5,393 bases of DNA from Clostridia bacterium (GTDB lineage: Bacteria > Bacillota > Clostridia > Oscillospirales > Ruminococcaceae), in NCBI GenBank assembly GCA_003246805.1, contig QKDG01000144.1, forward strand, positions 1-5,393, read 5' to 3'. Of the stretch, positions 1 to 5,393 are shown piece by piece; positions within the stretch are counted from its first letter, which is position 1, and every line of letters starts with the position of its first letter. The notes beneath the pieces were generated by a model, which made no database searches, had not been told where the DNA came from, and worked only from the letters and a program-made list of their open reading frames with translations. The position numbers were made by a program, and so were the translations under genes.

Positions 1-101
1 GTGAAAAGCATTATTGCAAAAAAAAGTAAAACAAGTTGAAACAGTATAAGAAACAGCGTTACAGTAAGCCTTCCAAAAAAGAACTTTACTACTTTTTTCA
101 T
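1..101 (-). CDS. Probable cardiolipin synthase, N-terminal fragment (runs off left edge)
   Basis: Only the first 33 codons are present. Translation starts at the ATG at 101-99 and gives MKKVVKFFFGRLTVTLFLIL followed by more hydrophobic residues up to the window edge. The pattern is a short basic start (Lys2, Lys3, Lys6, Arg11) leading into a long hydrophobic helix with an internal Gln (FQLVLLFF). From memory, this resembles the N-terminal membrane anchor of clostridial phospholipase D-type cardiolipin synthases, which join two phosphatidylglycerols into cardiolipin and glycerol at the cytoplasmic membrane. The catalytic HKD motifs would lie outside the window, so the name rests on this short anchor and on context. 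The glycosyltransferase stop is 7 bases upstream, and the ribosome site (AAGG at 110-107, 5-base spacer) overlaps that stop, so the two genes are probably co-transcribed and translationally coupled. Any other membrane protein with a basic start and hydrophobic N-terminus remains possible. Confidence 0.5.
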   Translation of the reverse strand, partial: MKKVVKFFFGRLTVTLFLILFQLVLLFFAIMLF

Positions 102-108
102 TATAACC

Positions 109-1281
109 TTACCTTTTGTAATTATTTATTGCATTAGAATATATATCGAATAAAATACCAGCAATACCTTCGGCTCCTGATTTTTCGACACTTTTCTTTA
201 CTCTAAGGGAAAAATCGTTGTATTCATCCTTGCTTAACTTTTGAAGATACTTTATTTTCTCGTACATTTCATTAGCATCAGAATAGATAAAACCATTTTC
301 GCCGTCAGAAATCTGGCCCTGATTTGATTCGTCTTTAATATATAAAACAGGAAGTCCGGAGGCCATTGCTTCAAGCATTGAAATTGAATGCATTTCGCTA
401 AGAGATGCAGTTATATAAAAATCACAGGCGTAATAATAATGAGGAAGCTCGTGATGAGGAATTTTACCTGTAAAAATAATCATTTTGTCAATCTGGTATT
501 CTTTTGCAAGGTTTTCAAGGCAAGCACGTTCAGGGCCGTCACCAAAAATAACAAGCTTAATGTTATCTGATTCAGATATTGTATCCTTCCAGTATTTAAA
601 CAACGTATCAATGCCCTTTTCTTTGCCGAGCCTTCCGCAGAAGCAGCCAACAAAATCTTTATCTTCAATTCCATTTTCAGCGCGGAATTTCATAGTTTTT
701 TCTCTATCTATTTTATCAGGGGCAAAAATATCAAGCTCAGCAGAATTTGAAATCACAAATACTGGTTTATCAACACCGCATTGCTTTAAAAAATCGTCAA
801 CCTTTTTTGAAGGGCCTGTTATAGCCGTAGCTTTTTTGGCAAGCATTTTAAAATAAACGTGTGATACATCTCTTACAATTGGGACAAAAGGCTTTTTTGC
901 AATATAATGAATATAATCATCATACATTGTGTGCAGGGTATAAACATAAGGTATTTTTAATGTTCTTGCAATAAAAGCGCCAGAAAGCCCGATACCAAAC
1001 TCATTGTGGATATGAATAATATCAGGTTTAAACTTTTTGATGATAGAAAGCCTTTGATGGCTTAAAGGTGAAGAAAGGCTATAATTATATATTTTCTTTG
1101 TTGTAATTGCAGGGCAACGTAAAACACCTTTTTCAATATAGTTTTTGCGTGAGGATGCATCTGCTGTAACAATCAAGACCTCATGCCCTAAAATCTGAAG
1201 CCCTTCAGCAAGTATTTTAACATGTGTTGCAACTCCATTTATTTGAGGTAAATAGGTTTCAGAAAATATTGCAATACGCAC
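109..1281 (-). CDS. Family 4 glycosyltransferase, probable 1,2-diacylglycerol 3-alpha-glucosyltransferase
   Basis: This 390-residue protein has the GT-B, family 4 layout of a retaining glycosyltransferase and a normal family length. The N-terminal acceptor domain opens with MRIAIFSETYLPQINGVATH, whose PxxNGV loop is typical of lipid glucosyltransferases. LHTMYDDYIHY (116-126) resembles the HTMYEDY-type segment of diacylglycerol glucosyltransferases. In the C-terminal nucleotide-sugar domain, GRLGKEKG (216-223) supplies the basic residues that contact the donor phosphates (Arg217, Lys222). The E-X7-E motif is intact (Glu296 and Glu304, followed by AMASGLPV). The likely reaction is transfer of glucose from UDP-glucose to diacylglycerol at the inner face of the membrane. 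The adjacent cardiolipin synthase-like gene supports a membrane-lipid role. Sugar and acceptor are inferred; another lipid or polysaccharide GT4 is possible. The start is a GTG, chosen because MRIAIFSETY is the expected beginning and a strong ribosome site precedes it. Confidence 0.85.
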   Translation of the reverse strand: MRIAIFSETYLPQINGVATHVKILAEGLQILGHEVLIVTADASSRKNYIEKGVLRCPAITTKKIYNYSLSSPLSHQRLSIIKKFKPDIIHIHNEFGIGLSGAFIARTLKIPYVYTLHTMYDDYIHYIAKKPFVPIVRDVSHVYFKMLAKKATAITGPSKKVDDFLKQCGVDKPVFVISNSAELDIFAPDKIDREKTMKFRAENGIEDKDFVGCFCGRLGKEKGIDTLFKYWKDTISESDNIKLVIFGDGPERACLENLAKEYQIDKMIIFTGKIPHHELPHYYYACDFYITASLSEMHSISMLEAMASGLPVLYIKDESNQGQISDGENGFIYSDANEMYEKIKYLQKLSKDEYNDFSLRVKKSVEKSGAEGIAGILFDIYSNAINNYKR

Positions 1282-1483
1282 AAAAATCCCCCAAAAAATT
1301 CAACACAAATTTGTTATTTTGTAACTTGAGTATTTGGAAATTGTACAAAAATGTACTTTTTTTGCATTGATGTTTTGATAATTATTAACATACCCATAAA
1401 CTGCTAATACCGCTAACAAAAGATATGGCACTCGAAAATATTTTAAATATAATTAGGATATTGTTATTGGAAAAACAATTTTT
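1282..1483. other. Non-coding stretch upstream of the glycosyltransferase, little recognisable content
   Basis: This AT-rich stretch holds no supportable gene on either strand. Apart from the ribosome site, it contains a 10-base palindrome (ACAAATTTGT, 1305-1314) and a short inverted repeat (GTACA AAAA TGTAC, 1343-1356). On the minus strand, GAAAAA-UUG-UUUUUC could form a weak A-U hairpin (1471-1485) directly after the structured RNA. If transcription starts near 1630, all of this would be leader RNA of the glycosyltransferase, making a leader of about 350 nt, which is unusually long. A second promoter inside the stretch is possible, but I found no convincing -35/-10 pair. Confidence 0.5.
1287..1292 (-). 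promoter_or_regulatory. Ribosome binding site fixing the GTG start of the glycosyltransferase
   Basis: On the minus strand GGGGGA is followed by five T residues and then the GTG at 1281-1279. The purine block is a close Shine-Dalgarno match at ideal spacing. No ATG gives a better N-terminus for this family, so the GTG start is well supported. Confidence 0.75.
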
Positions 1484-1633
1484 CAAGAAAGTAAGCCTCA
1501 GTTCCTTGTTCCTTAAAGATTAATGCACACTCTTGTCGGTCTTTATGGGTATTAGTTTATATTGTATAGTCAACAGTATAGTTGTGTTTTGTAATACATT
1601 AATTAGCCGAAAGCACATCAGTGCACATTTAAG
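1484..1633 (-). ncRNA. Candidate structured RNA (small RNA or long leader), unidentified family
   Basis: Read on the minus strand, the segment folds into a long imperfect hairpin. The pairings are AAUGUGCAC (1629-1621) with GUGUGCAUU (1530-1522); CUUUCGG (1613-1607) with CCGACAAG (1539-1532, one bulge); GUAUUA (1597-1592) with UAAUAC (1554-1549); and a CAAC/GUUG tip (1584-1571). CUUAAA/UUUAAG (1633-1628 with 1517-1512) can extend the base, sharing two bases with the first helix. A second hairpin pairs CAAGGAA (1508-1502) with UUUCUUG (1490-1484). The first helix and the second hairpin need G-U pairs on the minus strand that would be A-C mismatches on the plus strand, so the minus strand is the likely transcript. 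A promoter candidate ends just upstream of its 5' end. I do not recognise a known riboswitch consensus. A 6S-like RNA or a leader controlling the downstream glycosyltransferase are alternatives. The fold was done by eye, without energies. Confidence 0.45.
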
Positions 1634-1636
1634 TTA

Positions 1637-1666
1637 ATTATATCATAAAACGCATAAATGTAACAA
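1637..1666 (-). promoter_or_regulatory. Promoter candidate for the structured RNA / glycosyltransferase unit
   Basis: On the minus strand a perfect TATAAT (1642-1637) lies 18 bases after TTGTTA (1666-1661), a 4 of 6 match to the sigma-A -35 element. Transcription would begin near 1630, right where the hairpin-forming sequence starts. The -35 element overlaps the last three bases of the ABC operon terminator stem. The spacer is one base longer than optimal, so strength is uncertain. Confidence 0.5.
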
Positions 1667-1692
1667 GACCCCGCAAAAAGTGCGAGGTCTTG
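1664..1692 (-). terminator. Probable intrinsic terminator of the ABC transporter operon
   Basis: The minus strand reads CAAGACCUCGCA, loop CUUUU, then UGCGGGGUCUUG: a 12-bp stem with one internal U-G pair. On the plus strand that pair would be a C-A mismatch, which favours the minus-strand reading. It lies 58 bases past the ATPase stop. The tract after the stem (UUACAUUUAU) is only moderately U-rich, so efficiency may be partial and some read-through into the glycosyltransferase unit is possible. Confidence 0.65.
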
Positions 1693-1750
1693 CTAAAAGT
1701 TCCATTATATTAAATTTGAATTTCATGTTTTTTATGCTATGAATCAAAAA

Positions 1751-2410
1751 TTATTGACAGATTCTTCCGCCCTCTATAACAATTTTATCATCAGCGAATG
1801 ATGCTACTTTTGGTGAATGCGTAACAATAATTACACACTTATTGTGATTTTTTGCAAGGTCAGTTAGTATATTCATTATGCTGTCTTCTGTTGCGCCATC
1901 AAGATTTCCTGTTGGTTCATCTGCAAGTATTATATCCGGATTGTATGATAAGGCCCTTGCTATTGCAACTCTTTGCTGTTCTCCGCCTGAAAGCTTTAAA
2001 ACCCTTCGTTTTGCCTTGGATTCATTAAGCTCAACTTTTTCCAGTATGCTGATAGCCGCTTCCTTTTTATTTTTAATATGTTTTCCTGATACATCCATTG
2101 ACAATATTACATTTTCTTCTGCTGTTAGCTGTGGAAGAAGATTGTAGCCCTGGAATATAACGCCTACCATATGGCTCCTGAAATTTGATTTGTTAATTCT
2201 GCTTACATTCTTTCCGTTATATAATATAGTTCCGTCCGTGGGGTTTGTTAAGCCTGAAAGCAAGGATAAAAGCGTTGTTTTTCCTGCCCCCGATTTACCT
2301 ACAATAGCATAAATCTTGCCCTTTTCAAAATTTACATTTATATCACTCAAAACATCTTTGTTTGCACCTTCATATGAATAGTACAAGTTTTTAATTTCTA
2401 AAACACTCAT
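1751..2410 (-). CDS. ABC transporter ATP-binding protein (MacB/LolD type)
   Basis: This 219-residue protein is a complete single nucleotide-binding domain, the usual length for the MacB/LolD/FtsE group. Visible motifs are Walker A GKSGAGKT (38-45), Q-loop Gln87, signature LSGGEQQR (140-147), Walker B ending in Asp164-Glu165 (ILADEP), D-loop GNLD (168-171) and H-loop His198. All catalytic residues are intact, so it should hydrolyse ATP as a dimer at the cytoplasmic face and power the permease encoded just upstream. The ribosome site AGGAGG (2423-2418, 7-base spacer) overlaps the permease TAG stop, giving an 11-base gap between genes and strong expected coupling. The ATG at 2410 fits the usual MSVLEIKNLYYSY beginning. 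Such ATPases serve export of peptides or antibiotics, lipoprotein release or mechanotransmission. The sequence does not say which applies here. Confidence 0.95.
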   Translation of the reverse strand: MSVLEIKNLYYSYEGANKDVLSDINVNFEKGKIYAIVGKSGAGKTTLLSLLSGLTNPTDGTILYNGKNVSRINKSNFRSHMVGVIFQGYNLLPQLTAEENVILSMDVSGKHIKNKKEAAISILEKVELNESKAKRRVLKLSGGEQQRVAIARALSYNPDIILADEPTGNLDGATEDSIMNILTDLAKNHNKCVIIVTHSPKVASFADDKIVIEGGRICQ

Positions 2411-2421
2411 TATTAAGCCTC

Positions 2422-3978
2422 CTAATTCCTGTTTGATAGTATTTTTAGTGGTTCATATCGCAAAATTGAGCCAACTGAGGCGCAGCTGCTGACTATTGTT
2501 AATACTAGACCTATTCCAATAAGCTGCATTACAACAGCCAAATCAGTTGATGCTGAAATACTGTCTATATAGCTGACATCAGTATCGGTAGTGCTGTTTC
2601 CCATCATACCCATTCCGCCACCAAAAGATGCTCCCCTGCCAAAATTGTTGTTGTAAGTTACTTCATGTGATTGTGCAGAAGAAATCTGGATTTCAAGCAA
2701 ATTGTCAGCAACAGGAGCAGAAGCTAAGGCTCCTACGGATGTTCCTATAATAATTGCTGTTATCGTAACAAAGAATAGTTCTGTCATAAACTGCAATGCA
2801 ACCTTCCATTTTTTCATGCCTATTGCAGTTAAAACCCCGACCTCGTATTTTCTTTCACGTATGTTGAAAATATTTATTACTACTAAAATTATTCCGCCGA
2901 TAAGCCATACAAGAATTAAAAATACATCTGCAAACTGGCTAAGATTTTGAATAGGCACAAGGCTTTCTTCATAATTACTTATATCGGTTGAGGTAACCTG
3001 ATAATTATCAGGTAGTCCAAGCGCTGTTGCATCTGTCTTGAAGTTTTCATACGATTCAACATCAGTAAAGGAATATACACCGCTTTCCACTGTTCTTAAA
3101 GCCGTAGTGGATTCATTGCCATTATCATCTGTTTCTACAACTGCATTTGCTACTGAAGATTCAACAATTGCATTTAAAGTATTATAGCTTGTATAAATAT
3201 AGTTTAAAGGGTCCTGTGATGTTGAAAACTTCATCATTCCGCTGTCACTTGAACTGGTTGTGCTGAAAATTCCAGCAATTGTGAGAGTGTAAGTTTCAGT
3301 ACTTACATTGGGATTTGTTAGATTTATTGTATCACCAACTTCAAGGCTGTTATCAGAGGCTAAAATATCACTGATGATGCAGGAGTTGTCGCTTTCTTCA
3401 AAAGAGAATACTTCTCCTTCTGTAATAATATTTGTTCCGTTTACAAAGTTGCTCATAGCTGCTTCGCTGCTATATCCTATTATTGTAAAATCTCCTTGCT
3501 GCCCCATTCTGCCGAATCCAGCACCAGGCCCGAACTGTTGATTGCCTGTTTTATTCTGTTCGTTACTTTCAGTTCCCTGAGCAGAATCAGTTGTTTCTGT
3601 TATTTCGTCCTCGCTGTATGGCTCGATTCCATCGCCTTTTGATACTGAGCTTTGCAGAGAATAGTTAAATGCCTTTACATATGAAGACTGAGCATATGTT
3701 TGCATTTCTTCAAGAGAAAGCGACGAATATTGGCTCATAAGGGTTCTCAGCGTATTTCTGTCGTTATTCGACTCAGTCTGAAGCTTTTGCATATCTACTC
3801 CGATAGTAGCTGTGATTGAAAGATTACTGAAATTTTGCTCCTCTGCTGTTTTAGCTGCCTCTTTAATCGATAATGCAATACAGCTTGAAACAGCAATAAC
3901 AAGTGTTATTAGTCCTATCAAAATATTTCTGCCTAAGCTTCTTGAAATATTTTTAAAAGCATTTTTTACAATATACAT
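2422..3978 (-). CDS. ABC transporter permease, MacB/FtsX-like
   Basis: This 518-residue permease has the MacB layout: one membrane segment near the N-terminus (about 18-38), a large extracytoplasmic domain (about 40-345), then three membrane segments (about 350-372, 397-420 and 479-505). Between the second and third segments lies the conserved cytoplasmic coupling sequence RERKYEVGVLTAIGMKKWKV (374-393), which contacts the ATPase and defines the FtsX family. Two Gly/Met-rich, low-complexity stretches, at 149-162 (FGPGAGFGRMGQQG) and 446-460 (FGRGASFGGGMGMMG), fall in predicted outside regions. The outer domain is also rich in Ser, Thr and acidic residues. It likely works as a dimer with the downstream ATPase. 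MacB-type pumps do not pass substrate through the membrane core but move an outer domain mechanically. The start is the ATG at 3978. AAAGGAGA (3998-3991) sits rather far upstream (12 bases), so translation may be modest. No partner fusion protein or sensor kinase is visible, and the substrate is unknown. Confidence 0.92.
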   Translation of the reverse strand: MYIVKNAFKNISRSLGRNILIGLITLVIAVSSCIALSIKEAAKTAEEQNFSNLSITATIGVDMQKLQTESNNDRNTLRTLMSQYSSLSLEEMQTYAQSSYVKAFNYSLQSSVSKGDGIEPYSEDEITETTDSAQGTESNEQNKTGNQQFGPGAGFGRMGQQGDFTIIGYSSEAAMSNFVNGTNIITEGEVFSFEESDNSCIISDILASDNSLEVGDTINLTNPNVSTETYTLTIAGIFSTTSSSDSGMMKFSTSQDPLNYIYTSYNTLNAIVESSVANAVVETDDNGNESTTALRTVESGVYSFTDVESYENFKTDATALGLPDNYQVTSTDISNYEESLVPIQNLSQFADVFLILVWLIGGIILVVINIFNIRERKYEVGVLTAIGMKKWKVALQFMTELFFVTITAIIIGTSVGALASAPVADNLLEIQISSAQSHEVTYNNNFGRGASFGGGMGMMGNSTTDTDVSYIDSISASTDLAVVMQLIGIGLVLTIVSSCASVGSILRYEPLKILSNRN

Positions 3979-3990
3979 TGGTTTTTACCA

Positions 3991-4018
3991 TCTCCTTTTA
4001 AATTATATTAATATTATA
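3991..4018 (-). promoter_or_regulatory. Putative promoter and ribosome site of the ABC operon
   Basis: On the minus strand two TATAAT hexamers (4018-4013 and 4007-4002) precede AAAGGAGA (3998-3991) ahead of the permease ATG. No acceptable -35 lies 16-18 bases upstream of either hexamer and there is no extended -10 TG. The promoter may therefore depend on an activator, or one of the hexamers may be chance in AT-rich DNA. Confidence 0.35.
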
Positions 4019-4121
4019 TTTTCAACTTATGATATTTTTGTGAGAAGTTCCAATGCTTTGTTAATAAAAATATAGAATAAATCTAACTTTTGATGTTTTT
4101 AAAAAAACTAATGAAAATGAC

Positions 4122-4150
4122 TTGATAATTACAGCAAATGCATCTATAAT
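4122..4150 (+). promoter_or_regulatory. Strong sigma-A promoter of the MFS-like gene
   Basis: TTGATA (4122-4127) and TATAAT (4145-4150) are separated by exactly 17 bases, an 11 of 12 match to the vegetative consensus. An A-tract (4101-4107), part of the inverted repeat GTTTTT-AA-AAAAAC (4095-4108), lies about 15 bases before the -35 and could act as an UP element. Transcription would start near 4157, leaving a short leader of about 14 to 26 bases depending on the start codon. Confidence 0.8.
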
Positions 4151-4182
4151 AATAAGAAAACAAAGTATAGATGGTAGATTAT

Positions 4183-5393
4183 ATGAATAGATTAATTAAC
4201 AAGATAAATAACATTTTTTCTTTAAAAGAACTGTCTCCGGATTTTTTGCGGTTTTCATTGTTGCATTCGCTTTTTCTCTCCTTTATATTAATACAAAGCT
4301 TTTTTATAAATACACTGTTATTCAGATTGACCAGTGATAAAAGTATTGTTGCATTATATAATGTTTTGACCTGGTTTTTTGTTGCTTTTTTCATGACAAT
4401 TGCCGTTATTGTTGTTAAAAAAACGTCCCTCAGGTTTATTTTTATAATATCGATAATATTTTACATAATTATGTATATTTTCTTTTTAAACTTTATGTCT
4501 GAGCTTAACGACCACATTTTATTGATTTCTCTGCTATTTTCAGTCGGCGGAGGATTTTACTGGATTGGTTTTTCGTATTCACTGCTAAGCCTTAATTCAG
4601 AAAGCCAGAAGCCACTTGCTCTTGCATGGCTTGGAATAATAGCAACAATTGTAAACCTTATAATTCCAACTTTTGCAGGATACATTATTTCACTTTTTGA
4701 CGGTATAAGTGGCTATTATGTTATCTTTTTTATAGCTCTTGTTTTTGCGGTTCTTTCAATTATTACAGCGATTACAATGCCAAAAATTCAATATGATGAT
4801 AAACGGACAAAATTCAGAAGTGCTTTTTCTGAAATAAAAAGAAACAAATCATTATCATTCTCGTTACTTGGTGAATTTACAAGGGCAATACGTGAAGGCG
4901 CCTTTATGTTTTTACTGAATATTCTGCTTTTTGAAATTATACAAAATGAATTTATTATTGGGCTAAATGTTCTAATATGCAGTATTATAACGCTTGTTGC
5001 ACAATGGCAAACAGCACGTATTACATATAAGTTCAAATATCATAAAATCATTAACTTCTCAACAACTGTACTGGTAGTATCTTTGTTTTTGTTGCTGTTT
5101 AATTTTTCTCCTACAACAATTATATTAATTAGTGTAGTCAATGGTTTTTTCAATGCTTTTTTAATTAACCCCTCTATGAATATATTCTTCAGCGCTGTTG
5201 CTGCAGCAGATTCTGACAACAACATAAGATTTGAAGTTATTTCATTCCGGGAATATCTTCTTTTTGCTGGCAGGGCACTTGGAATACTTATAGTTTTTTC
5301 TATGCCAGCAACACCACAAGGCTATACCTTAGGAATGATTATTCTTACAGCCTCACAATACCTGATGTCGTTTATTTATACAAAAGCAAAGAA
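4183..5393 (+). CDS. MFS-type membrane transporter, YqgE-like, partial (runs off right edge)
   Basis: The plus strand is open for 403 codons from the ATG at 4183 to the window edge, without a stop. The product starts MNRLINKINNIFSLKELSPD and is strongly hydrophobic, with about 11 to 12 membrane segments. Clear ones are near 27-49, 57-78, 82-104, 112-134, 148-170, 178-198, 289-308 and 311-333. A basic cytoplasmic stretch (201-223, KIQYDDKRTKFRS) sits midway, as between the two halves of major facilitator proteins. Conserved-looking motifs are GGGFYWIGFSY (122-132), GEFTRAIREGAF (230-241) and ISFREYLLFAGRALG (353-367). They recall the uncharacterised MFS group that includes Bacillus YqgE (about 430 residues from memory), so only a short C-terminal tail is probably missing. 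The substrate is unknown. An in-frame ATG at 4171, directly after a stop codon, is an alternative start. Neither has a good ribosome site; 4183 was preferred for a weak GGTAG at 4173-4177. Transcription diverges from the ABC operon. Confidence 0.85.
   Translation, partial: MNRLINKINNIFSLKELSPDFLRFSLLHSLFLSFILIQSFFINTLLFRLTSDKSIVALYNVLTWFFVAFFMTIAVIVVKKTSLRFIFIISIIFYIIMYIFFLNFMSELNDHILLISLLFSVGGGFYWIGFSYSLLSLNSESQKPLALAWLGIIATIVNLIIPTFAGYIISLFDGISGYYVIFFIALVFAVLSIITAITMPKIQYDDKRTKFRSAFSEIKRNKSLSFSLLGEFTRAIREGAFMFLLNILLFEIIQNEFIIGLNVLICSIITLVAQWQTARITYKFKYHKIINFSTTVLVVSLFLLLFNFSPTTIILISVVNGFFNAFLINPSMNIFFSAVAAADSDNNIRFEVISFREYLLFAGRALGILIVFSMPATPQGYTLGMIILTASQYLMSFIYTKAK

Noticed and set aside
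485..856. Plus-strand open frame of 123 codons opposite the glycosyltransferase.
   Set aside because: It lies antisense inside a clear conserved gene, has no recognisable product, and looks like a chance frame.
1343..1363. GTACA-AAAA-TGTAC followed by a T-tract on the plus strand, resembling an intrinsic terminator.
   Set aside because: The stem is only 5 bp of mostly A-T pairs and no plus-strand gene ends upstream, so nothing needs terminating there.
1400..1413. GCTAATACCGC, which matches a short segment seen in 16S rRNA genes.
   Set aside because: The match is about 11 bases and the flanks do not continue as rRNA, so it is most likely chance.
1564..1582. Direct repeat GTATAGT (1564-1570 and 1576-1582), period 12, operator-like.
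   Set aside because: The copies are short, AT-rich and lie inside the loop end of the proposed RNA hairpin, well downstream of the promoter. There is no independent reason to call an operator.
1600..1628. Nine-codon minus-strand frame (MCTDVLSAN) at the start of the proposed RNA, as a leader peptide.
   Set aside because: There is no ribosome site and no run of regulatory codons. With transcription starting near 1630, its ATG would be almost leaderless.
4179..5225. Minus-strand open frames of 61 to 82 codons in this region.
   Set aside because: They are opposite a continuous 403-codon plus-strand membrane protein with its own strong promoter, and they have no family features of their own.

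Overview
The window is AT-rich and compact, with GGAGG-type ribosome sites and gene families typical of low-GC Firmicutes. A clostridial, possibly gut-associated, bacterium is the best guess, but the species cannot be read from the sequence. No rRNA, tRNA, CRISPR array, transposase or phage gene is visible.

Left part (1-1281, minus strand): a GTG-started family 4 glycosyltransferase resembles 1,2-diacylglycerol 3-alpha-glucosyltransferases. It is followed after 7 bases by the first 33 codons of a membrane protein that looks like the N-terminus of a clostridial cardiolipin synthase. Together they suggest a membrane-lipid operon for a glycolipid and an anionic phospholipid. The second gene runs off the left edge.

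Middle gap (1282-1750): this is the least explained part. It holds a terminator for the ABC operon (1664-1692), a minus-strand promoter candidate whose -35 overlaps that terminator, and a 1484-1633 stretch that folds on the minus strand into a long imperfect hairpin plus a second hairpin. Several pairs are G-U on the minus strand but A-C mismatches on the plus strand, so the RNA is probably read from the minus strand. It could be a stand-alone small RNA or a long structured leader of the glycosyltransferase operon.

Centre (1751-3978, minus strand): a two-gene ABC transporter of the MacB/LolD type. The permease comes first, and the ATPase start is coupled to the permease stop. The permease has one N-terminal membrane segment, a large extracytoplasmic domain and three C-terminal segments, with two unusual Gly/Met-rich stretches predicted outside the membrane. 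No membrane-fusion protein, two-component system or peptide gene is visible nearby, so the substrate is unknown.

Right part (3979-5393): a divergent promoter region. On the plus strand a near-consensus promoter (TTGATA, 17-base spacer, TATAAT) drives a multi-spanning membrane protein resembling the MFS family of Bacillus YqgE. It continues past the right edge with no stop in the window.

Most of the window is ordinary clostridial envelope biology. The structured RNA candidate is the item most worth checking.
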